NCBI RefSeq assembly: GCF_900766215.1
Contig: NZ_CAAFUQ010000077.1
Location: 1 to 42,618, forward strand
Direction of reading: 5' to 3'
Length of the DNA stretch: 42,618 nucleotides
From: an uncultured Finegoldia sp.
GTDB taxonomy: Bacteria; Bacillota; Clostridia; Tissierellales; Peptoniphilaceae
A program made the translations under genes and the position numbers. Within the stretch, counting starts at the first letter, position 1; the number at the start of each line of letters is the position of its first letter. Positions 8,645 through 16,588 of the stretch are shown here, piece after piece. The notes below the pieces were generated by a model. That model saw nothing but the letters and a program-made list of their open reading frames with translations. It was not told the origin of the DNA and did no database searches.

Positions 8645-9050
8645 ATAGATCGTGTTTATGACTGTATCAGACCATTTAAAGGTACTTGGTTTTGTCCCTT
8701 TATCCAGTAGAGGGAAGTATCAATTATATTTGTTGGATTTACCACCCTAGCTTTTCACTAGTGATCGAAGGAACATATGATAAAAAAGTGGTAAATATTT
8801 TTATGATTTCTATTCTATGAAACTTGATCCTAAAACAAAGAAAAGTACGCAGAACCGGATTTATTGTACGCATGTTCCTGTGAAAATAATGTATCGCCGT
8901 GTGAGAAATTATTTATAATTCTTACGTAAAAACAGCAATCAAAGAACAGAACAAATGCATAATGAGGAATATCAAGTGAAATTTTTATCAGTTGTGCTCT
9001 GTGGTGATGTGTATTGTCATTAGTTCAATGTGTATTAACAGGGAGGAAAA
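8645..9050 (+). pseudogene. Unrecognised degraded coding debris
   Basis: Short plus-strand frames interrupted by several stops, with recognisable protein-like stretches such as MTVSDHLKVLGFVPLSSRG and KYFYDFYSMKLDPKTKKST. It directly precedes conjugation-gene remnants and probably belonged to the same transfer module. I could not name the original gene. Confidence 0.35.
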
Positions 9051-9056
9051 AAGCAA

Positions 9057-9276
9057 ATGATTTTTTTCAAAATGTGTTTACCAATTTTGTTGGGGATTTT
9101 AATTATTTGATTATATTGGCGATGCTTGGGGTGGTGCGGCCTATATTGCCTTTGAACGAAAAGCAAGCAAAGCCATTCCATTGATTCTTGTGCTGGCAGT
9201 AGCTGTTTGGTTAGTTGGAGATACGTCTGGAGTATTCAATTGGATTCTGGATCGCATGCGGTCATGGGGGCGATAA
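9057..9276 (+). pseudogene. TcpD-like small membrane protein of a conjugation module, frameshifted
   Basis: A GGGAGG ribosome binding site precedes an ATG at 9057 that stops after 17 codons. Other frames continue DFFQNVFTNFVGDFNY, then AYIAFERKASKAIPLILVLA with a hydrophobic helix, and end MRSWGR at 9276. One small membrane protein of about 70 residues with two helices would result if the shifts were repaired. Small TcpD-type membrane proteins sit immediately before TcpE in Tn916-like and pCW3-like transfer operons, and a TcpE remnant follows 2 bases later. The naming rests mainly on that context. Confidence 0.5.
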
Positions 9277-9277
9277 A

Positions 9278-9598
9278 ATGAGCAATATACGCAATTGGAC
9301 AAAGATTTGGTATATAGAGCGAGTGTTTTATAAATTGTGGGACGGGGTCGCGTTACCTCGTCCCGTAACACAAACATTTGTGGTATGGTTTAGGATTGGC
9401 TTTTTTGGGGGGGATTTTTCGAATTTTTCCATTTGATATGGAACATACGATTACTCGACAAATTTTTTGTCCGTGGTTATTTGCTTTTTCAATGACACGA
9501 AAACAATTTCAAGGAAGGAAGCCTTATAATTATTTGGCTTCTTTTCTTTTATTTCAGTGTCGTTTAAAAGAATCCTTTCATGGCCAACTGGTAAAGCC
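9278..9598 (+). pseudogene. TcpE-family conjugation protein, frameshifted
   Basis: From ATG 9278 the frame reads MSNIRNWTKIWYIERVFYKL, then DGVALPRPVTQ, the family pattern of TcpE (a start of RNYT.VW..E...Y, then a LP.PV box). The frame shifts near 9370-9400 and continues through hydrophobic residues to MTRKQFQGRKPYNYLASFLL, the conserved C-terminal GKKPY-like box. TcpE is an inner-membrane component of the conjugative apparatus of Gram-positive integrative elements and plasmids. The gene is not functional here. Confidence 0.6.
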
Positions 9599-9610
9599 AA
9601 TTGTCTCCTG

Positions 9611-9767
9611 GAATCTATGGACACACCGGTATCATAACGGATGTTTCAGATAGTGAGAATTATTTTTCAACTGTGGAACAGAACGCCAAGCAAGGGGAAT
9701 CATAGCACTGTATCAACGCACCTATAACCAAACGAAAATTCGAAGTTTGATTCGTAAAGCCAAATAA
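9611..9767 (+). pseudogene. C-terminal remnant of a CHAP-domain peptidoglycan hydrolase
   Basis: The segment GIYGHTGIITDVSD followed by TVEQNAKQG carries the catalytic histidine (YGHTG) and the EQN box of CHAP amidase/endopeptidase domains. After a one-base shift the end reads IIALYQRTYNQTKIRSLIRK and stops at 9767. Only the last 50 or so residues remain; the N-terminal cysteine half has been deleted. Conjugation modules of this type normally encode a CHAP or bifunctional lysozyme-like hydrolase to open the cell wall, so it fits the flanking TcpE remnant. Confidence 0.6.
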
Positions 9768-9817
9768 AAGAATTCTCTCAATGAAAATTTTTAGTAGAAA
9801 AGGGAGATGAAACAATT

Positions 9818-10323
9818 GTGAAAAAGTATTGTTTTTTCTTGGTTGCTTTTGTTTGTCCTTAGAAGTTGTAGGTGGGTTTCTTCTGAAGAAAAAAACAGCA
9901 GTTTCCTCAATATCAAGAGAAACGATGATGCAAGCAGAAAGTTTAAGTATAGAAAGTAAAAGAAATCAGGAAAACAAAATAAAATCCAACATATTTGAAG
10001 TAATTCAACATTTGTTAAAGGATTTTGGAAGAAAATGGGTAAATTACACGGACATATACGAACGAAATCAATCCGTAAAAAACTATTTAATCGATTGTTG
10101 TATAAAAGAAAATGGAATTGACAACGATCCACATGTACAACAAAAAAACATTGGTCGTATTCATAATGTTTCACAAGATATAACCCAAACGGATCATTAC
10201 TTGTTATTTGGAGAACAAAAAAGTAATGCGGTAACTAGGTTTCTATTCATTCAGCTTAAGATAAATCAAAAAGTACAAAAGATTGATGCAATCAAGATCT
10301 ATTATGTACGGAGTGCGTATTAA
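9818..10323 (+). pseudogene. Membrane-anchored accessory protein of the transfer module, frameshifted near the start
   Basis: A GGGAGATG ribosome binding site is followed by GTG at 9818 and a hydrophobic signal-anchor (KKYCFFLVAFVC). The frame stops at once, but a shifted frame open from 9829 runs to 10323. Its predicted 164-residue product has one N-terminal membrane segment and a soluble charged domain containing YTDIYERNQSVKNYLID and an end IKIYYVRSAY. It lies directly after the CHAP hydrolase remnant, where conjugative elements often carry such a small exported protein. I recognise the arrangement but not a named family. Confidence 0.45.
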
Positions 10324-10501
10324 AACAAAAAATGAACATTCGTATTAATTATACACCGAAAAAATAGAAAAAAACAGACTGTTTTTTTAAGAAGAAGTAT
10401 GTCATTCTTTACTTGAAAAAAGTTGTTATAAAGCAGAAAGGATAAAAAACGGAAAAGTATATCTTATGAATAATTACAAGAACTATTCTATTTTTTAGGA
10501 G

Positions 10502-10753
10502 ATGGATACGAGAGGAAAAAACTAGTTGGCTATAGTGTGATGTGTATTGGTTTTGTTGGTATGGGATTGTTTGTGTCGAGCGAATCTGCTTCTGCGGCTG
10601 AATGGTATAATCCGAATATGAACGTCAAAAAGGCTATCTGTATGGGCTGACAAATCTGAAAAATGAAAATGTAGAGTAAATTGGAATGGCGCTGTAGATA
10701 GTGTAATTACCGGTTCGATGGACTCTGTTCTACACGGCTTTACAGGCCACTAG
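10502..10753 (+). pseudogene. Class II (pediocin-like) bacteriocin structural gene, frameshifted
   Basis: A Sec-type leader, RKKLVGYSVMCIGFVGMG then SSESASAAEW, ends in an AxA-type cleavage site. The mature region is broken by frameshifts in A-runs near 10628-10632 and 10666-10669. In the final frame (from 10667) the residues are KCRVNWNGAVDSVITGSMDS, then VLHGFTGH and a TAG at 10751. KC.VNW..A is the hallmark of the conserved half of pediocin-like bacteriocins. Restoring single A bases gives YGLTNLKNEKCRVNW, which would have only one cysteine where most class IIa members have two. The following frame resembles a class IIa immunity gene, supporting the call. Confidence 0.6.
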
Positions 10754-10767
10754 AAAGGAGGAAGAAA

Positions 10768-11007
10768 ATGTCTGAAATCGTTGAATCACTAGTAGCTTTA
10801 AAAGATTCTCTTTCTAAGACTGAATATGTTGATAGGTAAGAAATTCAAAAACTAATTGATGATATAATTATTGAAATTCAAACTGAGCATTGTGAAAATA
10901 TAAAAATTTCTGTAGCTTTATCTAAAGTAATCGAAAAAATAAACCGTTCATTAGCCTTTAATGGTTTGAAGCTGGATAAACAAACTATTTTGTTCTGGGA
11001 CTATTAA
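10768..11007 (+). pseudogene. Class II bacteriocin immunity protein (EntA-immunity-like), in-frame stop
   Basis: An AAAGGAGGAAG ribosome binding site and ATG at 10768 open a 79-codon frame that is interrupted only by TAA at codon 24 (10837). The helical sequence MSEIVESLVALKDSLSKTEY, then EIQKLIDDIIIEIQ, and a C-terminal part INRSLAFNGLKLDKQTILFW has the length and helical pattern of the four-helix-bundle immunity proteins that protect producers of pediocin-like bacteriocins. It starts 14 bases after the bacteriocin stop, the usual arrangement. A single base change would restore it. Confidence 0.6.
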
Positions 11008-11292
11008 AAAGACTTGTACAATAAGTCTAAAAAAAGTGAACGAACATCTGTATCAATTTTAAAAGGCCTTTGGGAAATGAATTCATAATCAAGATGTTTT
11101 AAAAGTAATTTATTTTTTGTAGATGAAACTATTGGATAATGTTTGTATTGCTTCGCTATGTAAGTAATAATACATTAATAAAGAAGGTCTCTATTTCCAA
11201 TGAATGGATTTTGGAATATATCCTTATTATTGACAAAGTTTTTAATGTATTACCATTGATATTAAATGCTTATTTTTTAGGGAGGATGGAAA
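11008..11292. other. Intergenic spacer
   Basis: AT-rich spacer after the bacteriocin debris. TTGACA occurs near 11232 and GGGAGG just before the next ATG, but no convincing -10 at the right spacing. No gene seen. Confidence 0.5.
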
Positions 11293-12564
11293 ATGAATGT
11301 CTTTGATGCTACTTTAAAGAGATTAGAATACATATTTGAAGAATTTGATAAGGTGTATTTTTCATTTAGTGGCGGTAAGGATAGTGGGCTAATGGTTCAG
11401 TTAGCTAATCTAGTTGCAGAAAAATTAGATAGAAATTTTGATCTATTAATATTAAATATTGAAGCAAATTACACAGCAACTGTTGATTTTATAAAAAAAA
11501 TTGAACAGTTACCTAGAGTAAAAAATATTTATCATTTTTGCTTACCTTTTTTTGAGGATAACAACACTAGTTTTTTTCAACCTCAATGGAAAATGTGGGA
11601 TCCAAGCGAAAAAGAAAAATGGATTCATTCTCTTCCTAAAAATGCCATAACTTTGGAAAATATTGATGACGGTTTAAAAAAATATTATTCATTATCAAAT
11701 GGTAATCCCGACAGATTTCTTCGCTATTTTCAAAATTGGTATAAAGAACAATATCCCCAAAGTGCTATATCATGTGGTGTAGGTATAAGGGCACAAGAAA
11801 GTTTACACAGACATAGTGCTGTTACAAAAGGTGAAAATAAATATAAGAATCGATGTTGGATAAATATAACTTTAGAAGGAAATATTTTGTTTTATCCTTT
11901 ATTTGATTGGAAAGTTGGTGACATTTGGGCTGCAACTTTTAAATGTGAACTAGAATATAATTATATCTATGAGAAAATGTATAAGATTGGATATAAGTAC
12001 CGGGACATGAGAGTATGCCAGCCTTTCGGATTACAACAAAGAAAAGCGTTAAATCAATTTGCTGAACTTGAACCTGAAACATGGGATAAATTAGTAAAAA
12101 GAGTAAGTGGAGTTAATTTTGGAAATATATATGGTAAAACTAGTCTTTTAGGATTAAATACTTCTCAAAAACCTTCATTTATGACTTGGCAAAGATATTC
12201 TATTTTTTTACTAGAAACATTAGGATTATATTCTCCTCTTTTAATGAATCATTATTACAGAAAGATATGTATTCTTTTTGCTTATTACAAGAATACATAT
12301 AATATGGATATCCAAGATATGCCAGATGAATCAAAAAGAAAAGATTGGATAAAAGATGAAAGGCTTTGGAATGACTGGAAAGGGATAGCTAAAGCTTTAG
12401 AAAAAAATGACTTTGTTTTATCTACTAGAAATTATAGTTTAACGAAAAAAGATGAAGCTGAACTATATGAAATGTTTAAAGAATATAAAGACTTTTTGGG
12501 GATAAATCAATTAAAAGGAAAGAAATACGAAAATATTGTACAAAAAATAGGAGGAATGAAATGA
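11293..12564 (+). CDS. IbrA-like protein: phosphoadenosine-phosphosulfate-reductase-fold (DUF3440 type)
   Basis: A 423-residue protein. The PP-loop ATPase signature SGGKDS is at residues 26-31. CGVGIRAQES (161-170), the R.QES box of PAPS-reductase-like domains, and a further cysteine box RVCQPFG complete the adenylating-type fold. The C-terminal half is helical and typical of the longer DUF3440 proteins. The E. coli homologue IbrA acts with IbrB as an activator of surface immunoglobulin-binding genes. The biochemical reaction is not established, but the fold activates a substrate with ATP. A GGGAGG site precedes the ATG. Its stop overlaps the next start by ATGA, so it is translationally coupled. 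The gene is intact although its neighbours on the left are pseudogenes, suggesting selection. Confidence 0.85.
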   Translation: MNVFDATLKRLEYIFEEFDKVYFSFSGGKDSGLMVQLANLVAEKLDRNFDLLILNIEANYTATVDFIKKIEQLPRVKNIYHFCLPFFEDNNTSFFQPQWKMWDPSEKEKWIHSLPKNAITLENIDDGLKKYYSLSNGNPDRFLRYFQNWYKEQYPQSAISCGVGIRAQESLHRHSAVTKGENKYKNRCWINITLEGNILFYPLFDWKVGDIWAATFKCELEYNYIYEKMYKIGYKYRDMRVCQPFGLQQRKALNQFAELEPETWDKLVKRVSGVNFGNIYGKTSLLGLNTSQKPSFMTWQRYSIFLLETLGLYSPLLMNHYYRKICILFAYYKNTYNMDIQDMPDESKRKDWIKDERLWNDWKGIAKALEKNDFVLSTRNYSLTKKDEAELYEMFKEYKDFLGINQLKGKKYENIVQKIGGMK

Positions 12565-12986
12565 GCAAAATAGATATTAAAGTTTATATACCCCCATACA
12601 ATAAACAAAATTTTTACAGTTTAATGGGGAAATATTTTGCTGAAAGAGTATATAGAAGAAAATTACCTTATTTAATAAATACATCTAGTACTATTTGGTT
12701 TTTGTTAATGAATAAGGAAAGGATAATTGGATTTTCTTCCATTCAAATTTCCAATGAGTTTATTGATATTGGAGATGTTTTTGTTGAAGATGAAAATGAC
12801 GATACTCGAAAGTATTTATTGGAGAAGGTTTTATTTTTCATAGACAAGAAATGTGAAAAAAAGTGTGTACGAATTTCTTTAAAAAAAGACCAGTACTTAA
12901 ATAATCTGAAACATTATTGTTTTAAACAATATAGAGAGACAAAGAATTATTTATTTTTTAGGAGAGAAATCAATGAACAAGATTGA
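12561..12986 (+). CDS. GNAT-like acyltransferase between ibrA- and ibrB-like genes
   Basis: A 141-residue protein with a GNAT-like order of strands and helices: an N-terminal strand and helix, then the central strands TIWFLLMNKERIIGFSSIQI and EFIDIGDVFVEDENDDTRKY, which resemble the beta4-beta5 core with a charged acyl-CoA-side loop, and a helix LLEKVLFFIDKKC. A clean Q/R-x-x-G-x-G/A loop is not visible, so catalysis is uncertain. It overlaps the IbrA-like gene by 4 bases and the IbrB-like gene by 14 bases, so the three are one translational unit. A GNAT in this position would modify the partner proteins or the product of the IbrA-like enzyme; that is inference. Confidence 0.55.
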   Translation: MSKIDIKVYIPPYNKQNFYSLMGKYFAERVYRRKLPYLINTSSTIWFLLMNKERIIGFSSIQISNEFIDIGDVFVEDENDDTRKYLLEKVLFFIDKKCEKKCVRISLKKDQYLNNLKHYCFKQYRETKNYLFFRREINEQD

Positions 12987-13506
12987 TATGCCCGTTTTAA
13001 ATGTAAAAATGGTTCCAGTAGAGAAAATAAAAAGTAATAGTTATAACCCAAATCATGTCGCTGGACCTGAAATGGAGCTTTTAGAATTATCGATTTTAAA
13101 AGACGGATATACACAACCGATTGTTTGCTATTGTGATGATAAAAAAGACGAATATATTATTATTGATGGTTTCCATAGGTATCTAATTGGAAAAAGCAAG
13201 CTTGATTTAAAAGAACTTCCAGTTGTTGTAATCGATAAGCCATTGGAGCAAAGAATGTCAAGTACAATTAGACACAATAGAGCTAGAGGAAAACATGAAA
13301 TAGATAAAATGTCCGAATTAGTTCTACTGCTTGTCAATGAAGGGTGGGACGATCATAAAATAGGGAAAGAACTAGGAATGGAAAAAGAAGAAGTTCTTAG
13401 ATTAAAACAAGTAACAGGGTTGAAAAGTGCCTTTTTGAACCATGAATTTAGTGAATCATGGGATGAATTTGTAAAAAAAAACTATCCTAAACAAAAGGAT
13501 GAATAA
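12973..13506 (+). CDS. IbrB-like protein with ParB/sulfiredoxin-fold nuclease domain
   Basis: A 177-residue protein. The N-terminal ParB-like domain (about 8-110) contains NPNHVAGPEMELLELSIL, the catalytic-type box DGFHR (65-69) corresponding to G.HR in ParB, and a basic RHNRARGKHE motif (100-109) typical of IbrB-like proteins. A C-terminal helix-turn-helix-like part follows (DDHKIGKELGMEKEEVLRLK). ParB domains bind or hydrolyse nucleotides and act on DNA. IbrB partners IbrA in E. coli. A good AGGAGAG site lies inside the end of the GNAT-like gene. Possible roles include transcription activation or nucleic-acid modification; the sequence alone does not decide. Confidence 0.85.
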   Translation: MNKIDMPVLNVKMVPVEKIKSNSYNPNHVAGPEMELLELSILKDGYTQPIVCYCDDKKDEYIIIDGFHRYLIGKSKLDLKELPVVVIDKPLEQRMSSTIRHNRARGKHEIDKMSELVLLLVNEGWDDHKIGKELGMEKEEVLRLKQVTGLKSAFLNHEFSESWDEFVKKNYPKQKDE

Positions 13507-13538
13507 GTTGTAAAGATTTTTATAAACACTTTTTTAAT

Positions 13539-13586
13539 ATAAACGTTCATTTTATTTTTGACAAGATATATTTATTATATTAAATT
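13539..13586 (+). promoter_or_regulatory. dps promoter with GAACGTTC-type operator half
   Basis: The motif TAAACGTTCATTTTA (13540-13554) lies directly upstream of TTGACA (13558-13563). A 17-base spacer leads to TAAATT (13581-13586). The motif recurs at several other promoters in the window, in the same place relative to the -35 box in three of them, and is proposed to be a TetR-family operator. Confidence 0.55.
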
Positions 13587-13640
13587 GTACGTAAATCGGA
13601 ATGATTTCTTTTTAAATAACACTAAATTAGGAGTGATACT

Positions 13641-14108
13641 ATGAAATTTTGTGAAACAAAAAAAATATTAAATCAATTGGTAGCCGATTTAAGCGTATTT
13701 TCAGTAAGAATTCATCAAGTTCATTGGTATATGCGTGGAGGAAGATTTCTAACGCTACATCCAAAAATGGATGATCTTATGGAGCAAATTAATGATCAGT
13801 TGGATGTAATTTCAGAACGACTGATTACGCTTGACGGATCTCCGTATTCAACTCTAGAAGAGTTTTTTATAAATTCTAAATTAAAAGAAGAGAAAGGTTC
13901 TTGGAATAAAACTATTGATGAACAAATTAATTATTTATTGGAAGGTTATAGTTATCTTATTTCGATATATGAAGAGGGAATTGAAATTGCAGGGAAAGAA
14001 GGAGATGACTGTACAGAAGATATCTTTATTGGTTCTAAATCAGAGCTAGAAAAAGAGATTTGGATGTTAAAAGTAGAGTTAGGTAACTCACCTGAGTTAG
14101 ATAAATAG
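13641..14108 (+). CDS. dps: Dps-family ferritin-like DNA protection protein
   Basis: A 155-residue mini-ferritin. The dodecamer-type ferroxidase ligands are visible: HQVHWYM, LHPKMDDLME, and the aspartate and glutamate of NDQLDVISERLITLDGSP. Length and spacing match the family. Dps oxidises ferrous iron with hydrogen peroxide and stores it, limiting Fenton damage; many also bind DNA. The start has a TTAGGAG site. The gene has its own promoter, with a candidate TetR operator in front, and a hairpin terminator downstream, so it is a single-gene unit between the IbrAB-like cassette and the envelope-stress operon. Confidence 0.9.
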   Translation: MKFCETKKILNQLVADLSVFSVRIHQVHWYMRGGRFLTLHPKMDDLMEQINDQLDVISERLITLDGSPYSTLEEFFINSKLKEEKGSWNKTIDEQINYLLEGYSYLISIYEEGIEIAGKEGDDCTEDIFIGSKSELEKEIWMLKVELGNSPELDK

Positions 14109-14204
14109 ATACAAAACTCCAAGTGAATGGTTATGATATTTCCTTGTGAATAAGGAGTGTTTTTCAGTATTTATATATTATATAAGTAAGATGGATAAAA
14201 AATC

Positions 14205-14249
14205 AAAAAACATCTTAGGTGAGATTCATTTCTACCTTAGATGTTTTTT
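14205..14249 (+). terminator. Rho-independent terminator after dps
   Basis: AAAAAACATCTTAGGT and ACCTTAGATGTTTTTT form a 16-bp stem with one mismatch, ending in six T. The right arm shares the 12-mer CTACCTTAGATG with the hairpin downstream of the adhesin gene at 23855-23866. Confidence 0.8.
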
Positions 14250-14352
14250 CAGTAAGTGACCGATTTCAGTCGTTAAATATAAGTACAGATAGATTTTATC
14301 AACTAATTACATAAAAAAGGATATGATGCGATAAAATCATTCTAACATACTT

Positions 14353-14417
14353 TTTAGGGGTAACTCCTTCCCCTGCTCTGAGTCACCCCTAGAGAGTGAT
14401 ATTGGGATACCCCTAAA
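14353..14417. other. Possible structured non-coding element
   Basis: TTTAGGGGTA (14353-14362) and TACCCCTAAA (14408-14417) are perfect complements closing a 45-base GC-richer interior that repeats CCCCT, in an otherwise very AT-rich 700-base intergenic region. No ORF is present. It could be a small RNA, a decayed terminator or a protein-binding site. Confidence 0.35.
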
Positions 14418-14503
14418 CTTATTATAAAAATATCCAAATATTAGCTCAACAAATTTGCTCATACATTCATTGTAAAATTTAAATTATTTTTCTTCCCTAA
14501 AAA

Positions 14504-14600
14504 TATGATCGTTCATTTTGTTTGACTTAGTAGATTTTTCTTGTTAATATTGTTTCATCAAATATTTTATTTTATAAAATAAACATTCATTATTTTTCTG
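14504..14600 (+). promoter_or_regulatory. Promoter of the stress operon with two operator-like motifs
   Basis: TGATCGTTCATTTTG (14506-14520) is followed at once by TTGACT (14522-14527), a 17-base spacer and TAATAT (14545-14550). A second related motif AAACATTCATTATTTTT lies downstream at 14581-14597. The arrangement matches the dps and adhesin promoters. About 275 bases of untranslated leader would separate it from the AmaP gene; no clear ORF is seen in that leader. Confidence 0.55.
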
Positions 14601-14825
14601 AAATGAGGTCTGATTACTTTAAGAATTTTAGAAATAGTAACTGATAAAATTTATTTTATCAGTTCACCTAAATAAGTTATACAGTTGAAAGGAGAGAAGG
14701 TTATAGAAGTCAAAGTGACAAAATCTTTAGAAATTTTTAATAGTATATATTTTATTTGAATTGTGAATTTTCAAGGAATGACTAGATAATTGAATATATT
14801 CACAACGTAGACAAAGAGGTGTATT

Positions 14826-15386
14826 ATGCGAAAAAGATTAAAATTATTATTAATCCTTGTTTTATTTTTTTTATTTTTTCCTTTAGCACACACATTAATA
14901 ACAATGCAAGGTGTTGTTAGTTTACCATTTTACCTACTTCCATTTACAAACTATCCGTACATTGGTAATAGTATGGCACAGTTTTTGTTTTGGATTAGTG
15001 GATGTTTGCTAACATTATTGTTTATTATTCTAATTATTGTATTGTTTTATCCTAAAGCACATAATTGTATAGAAAAAAAGACTGATAGTGGAAAAATAGC
15101 AGTCCAAAAAAAAGCAATTGAAAACTTTGTATTAATTGCTGCAAAAGAAGAACCTTTTATTGTTGATCCAACAGTAAAATCTGTAATTAAGAAAAAGAAA
15201 ATCAAAATCTATATACAAGGAAAAATACGCAAAGCTTTTCAAACGGGAGAGCGACAAACAGCCTTTATAAGAAAGGTAAATACTAATTTAAATGAATTAT
15301 TTGGTGCAGAGCAAATAATATTAACCGAAATAATTTTTAAGGATTATCATGAAAAAAATACAAAGACTAAATCAAAAGTTTTATAG
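14826..15386 (+). CDS. amaP: Alkaline shock response membrane anchor protein AmaP
   Basis: A 186-residue protein with two N-terminal membrane helices (about 8-28 and 52-76) and a cytoplasmic C-terminal domain (about 85-180) made of a helix and strands, including PTVKSVIKKKKIKIYI. AmaP tethers the cytosolic protein Asp23 to the membrane in staphylococci, and the same gene order is usual in enterococci. AAAGAGGTG precedes the ATG. It begins an operon with a DUF2273 protein and an Asp23/Gls24-type protein, spaced by 9 and 54 bases. Confidence 0.85.
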   Translation: MRKRLKLLLILVLFFLFFPLAHTLITMQGVVSLPFYLLPFTNYPYIGNSMAQFLFWISGCLLTLLFIILIIVLFYPKAHNCIEKKTDSGKIAVQKKAIENFVLIAAKEEPFIVDPTVKSVIKKKKIKIYIQGKIRKAFQTGERQTAFIRKVNTNLNELFGAEQIILTEIIFKDYHEKNTKTKSKVL

Positions 15387-15395
15387 GAGAAAACA

Positions 15396-15578
15396 ATGGT
15401 AGAATTCATATCAAAATATAAATATCCTTTGATTTTTGGATGTTTGGGACTATTTTTAGGAATATTATTTTTTACATTAGGATTTATTAAAACAGTAATA
15501 TTAACAGTGCTAACTCTTTGTGGTTTTTATCTAGGTATCTATTTAGAAACTGTTGGTTTTTTTGACAAACAAAATTAG
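15396..15578 (+). CDS. DUF2273-family small membrane protein
   Basis: A 60-residue protein with two hydrophobic helices (about 11-29 and 31-50), including YPLIFGCLGLFLGILFFTLG, and little else. Members of this family lie between AmaP and Asp23 homologues in many Firmicutes. A TAGGAG site is present 9 bases downstream of the AmaP stop. Function is unknown; membrane assembly of the Asp23-AmaP complex is a guess from context. Confidence 0.85.
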   Translation: MVEFISKYKYPLIFGCLGLFLGILFFTLGFIKTVILTVLTLCGFYLGIYLETVGFFDKQN

Positions 15579-15632
15579 TTAATAACCGTTTTTACGGTAA
15601 AAATAAATTTTATATTTTTAGGAGGAAAAATA

Positions 15633-16211
15633 ATGGAAAACAAAACAAATAATACAAAAACAGAGATCAAAAAAAAGGACATGTCAAAAACTTTTGAGAC
15701 TATTAAAGGAGAACTATTTTTTGAAGATAAAGTAATTCAAAAAATAATTGGTATTGCATTAGATGAGATTGATGGTCTTCTAACGATTGATGGAGGCTTC
15801 TTCTCAAATATAGCTGGAAAACTAGTAAATACGGATAACACAACTTCTGGAGTGGATGTTGAAGTAGGAAAAAAACAAGTCGCAGTAGATCTTTCAATAG
15901 TGGCTGAATATGGTAAAGATGTAACTACAATTTATGATAAAATGAAGCAAGTTATTTCAAATGAAGTTAAGAAAATGACTGGCCTAGATGTAATTGAGAT
16001 TAATGTAAACGTCGTAGATGTAAAAACGAAAGAACAACATGAAAATGATTCAGTTACTCTACAAGATCATCTTTCCGATGCAGCTTCTGCTACTGGAGAA
16101 TTTGCTTCAAAACAATTTGAAAAATCAAAAGAAGCTTTAGGCGTAGCAAGTGAAAAAGTAAGTGATGGTGTACAAAACGTAAAAGAAGAAACTGAACCTC
16201 GCGTAAAATAA
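15633..16211 (+). CDS. Asp23/Gls24-family envelope stress response protein
   Basis: A 192-residue cytosolic protein. The Asp23 domain (about 22-130) contains GELFFEDKVIQKIIGIALDE, then IDGLLTIDGGFF, and VAVDLSIVAEYGKDVTTIYD, with the terminal IEINVNVVDVK strand. The C-terminal 60 residues are charged and helical. Such proteins accumulate under alkaline, bile and cell-wall stress and form filaments near the membrane through AmaP; Gls24 proteins contribute to bile resistance and virulence in enterococci. An AGGAGG site precedes the ATG and a hairpin terminator follows, so this gene ends the operon. Confidence 0.88.
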   Translation: MENKTNNTKTEIKKKDMSKTFETIKGELFFEDKVIQKIIGIALDEIDGLLTIDGGFFSNIAGKLVNTDNTTSGVDVEVGKKQVAVDLSIVAEYGKDVTTIYDKMKQVISNEVKKMTGLDVIEINVNVVDVKTKEQHENDSVTLQDHLSDAASATGEFASKQFEKSKEALGVASEKVSDGVQNVKEETEPRVK

Positions 16212-16250
16212 CAACTTAATTAATATAGAAAGATACAACTGAAATTTAGT

Positions 16251-16288
16251 AAAAAACCAGTTAGATAGAATGCTTAACTGGTTTTTTG
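16251..16288 (+). terminator. Terminator after the Asp23 operon
   Basis: AAAAAACCAGTTA and TAACTGGTTTTTT form a 13-bp stem around a 9-base loop, ending in a T-run. Confidence 0.85.
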
Positions 16289-16588
16289 TTTCTTTTACTA
16301 GAAAGACCACATTTTTAATAAATAAATTCTTACTTGAATGTTGTATAAATTTCTATATCTATCTACCTACAGATGTGTTTAAATTATAGAAAAGAAGCTT
16401 TTTTTAATAACCATCAATAAGTTCTATATGATAAAACATTTACTAATTTAATAATCACAAGTTCTTTTAATACTAACAAACATATCTACTAATGAATGTC
16501 GATTGCGATGAAAATAAATAAGTAAATTATTTATTTTTATAAGGTTGTACATGTTGCTATGTATGATATTAAGATAAGGAGTAAATAA
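16289..16588. other. Intergenic, promoter for next gene possible
   Basis: AT-rich spacer. TTGTAC near 16543 with TATTAA about 16 bases later could be a weak promoter for the following membrane protein. Nothing else recognised. Confidence 0.4.
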
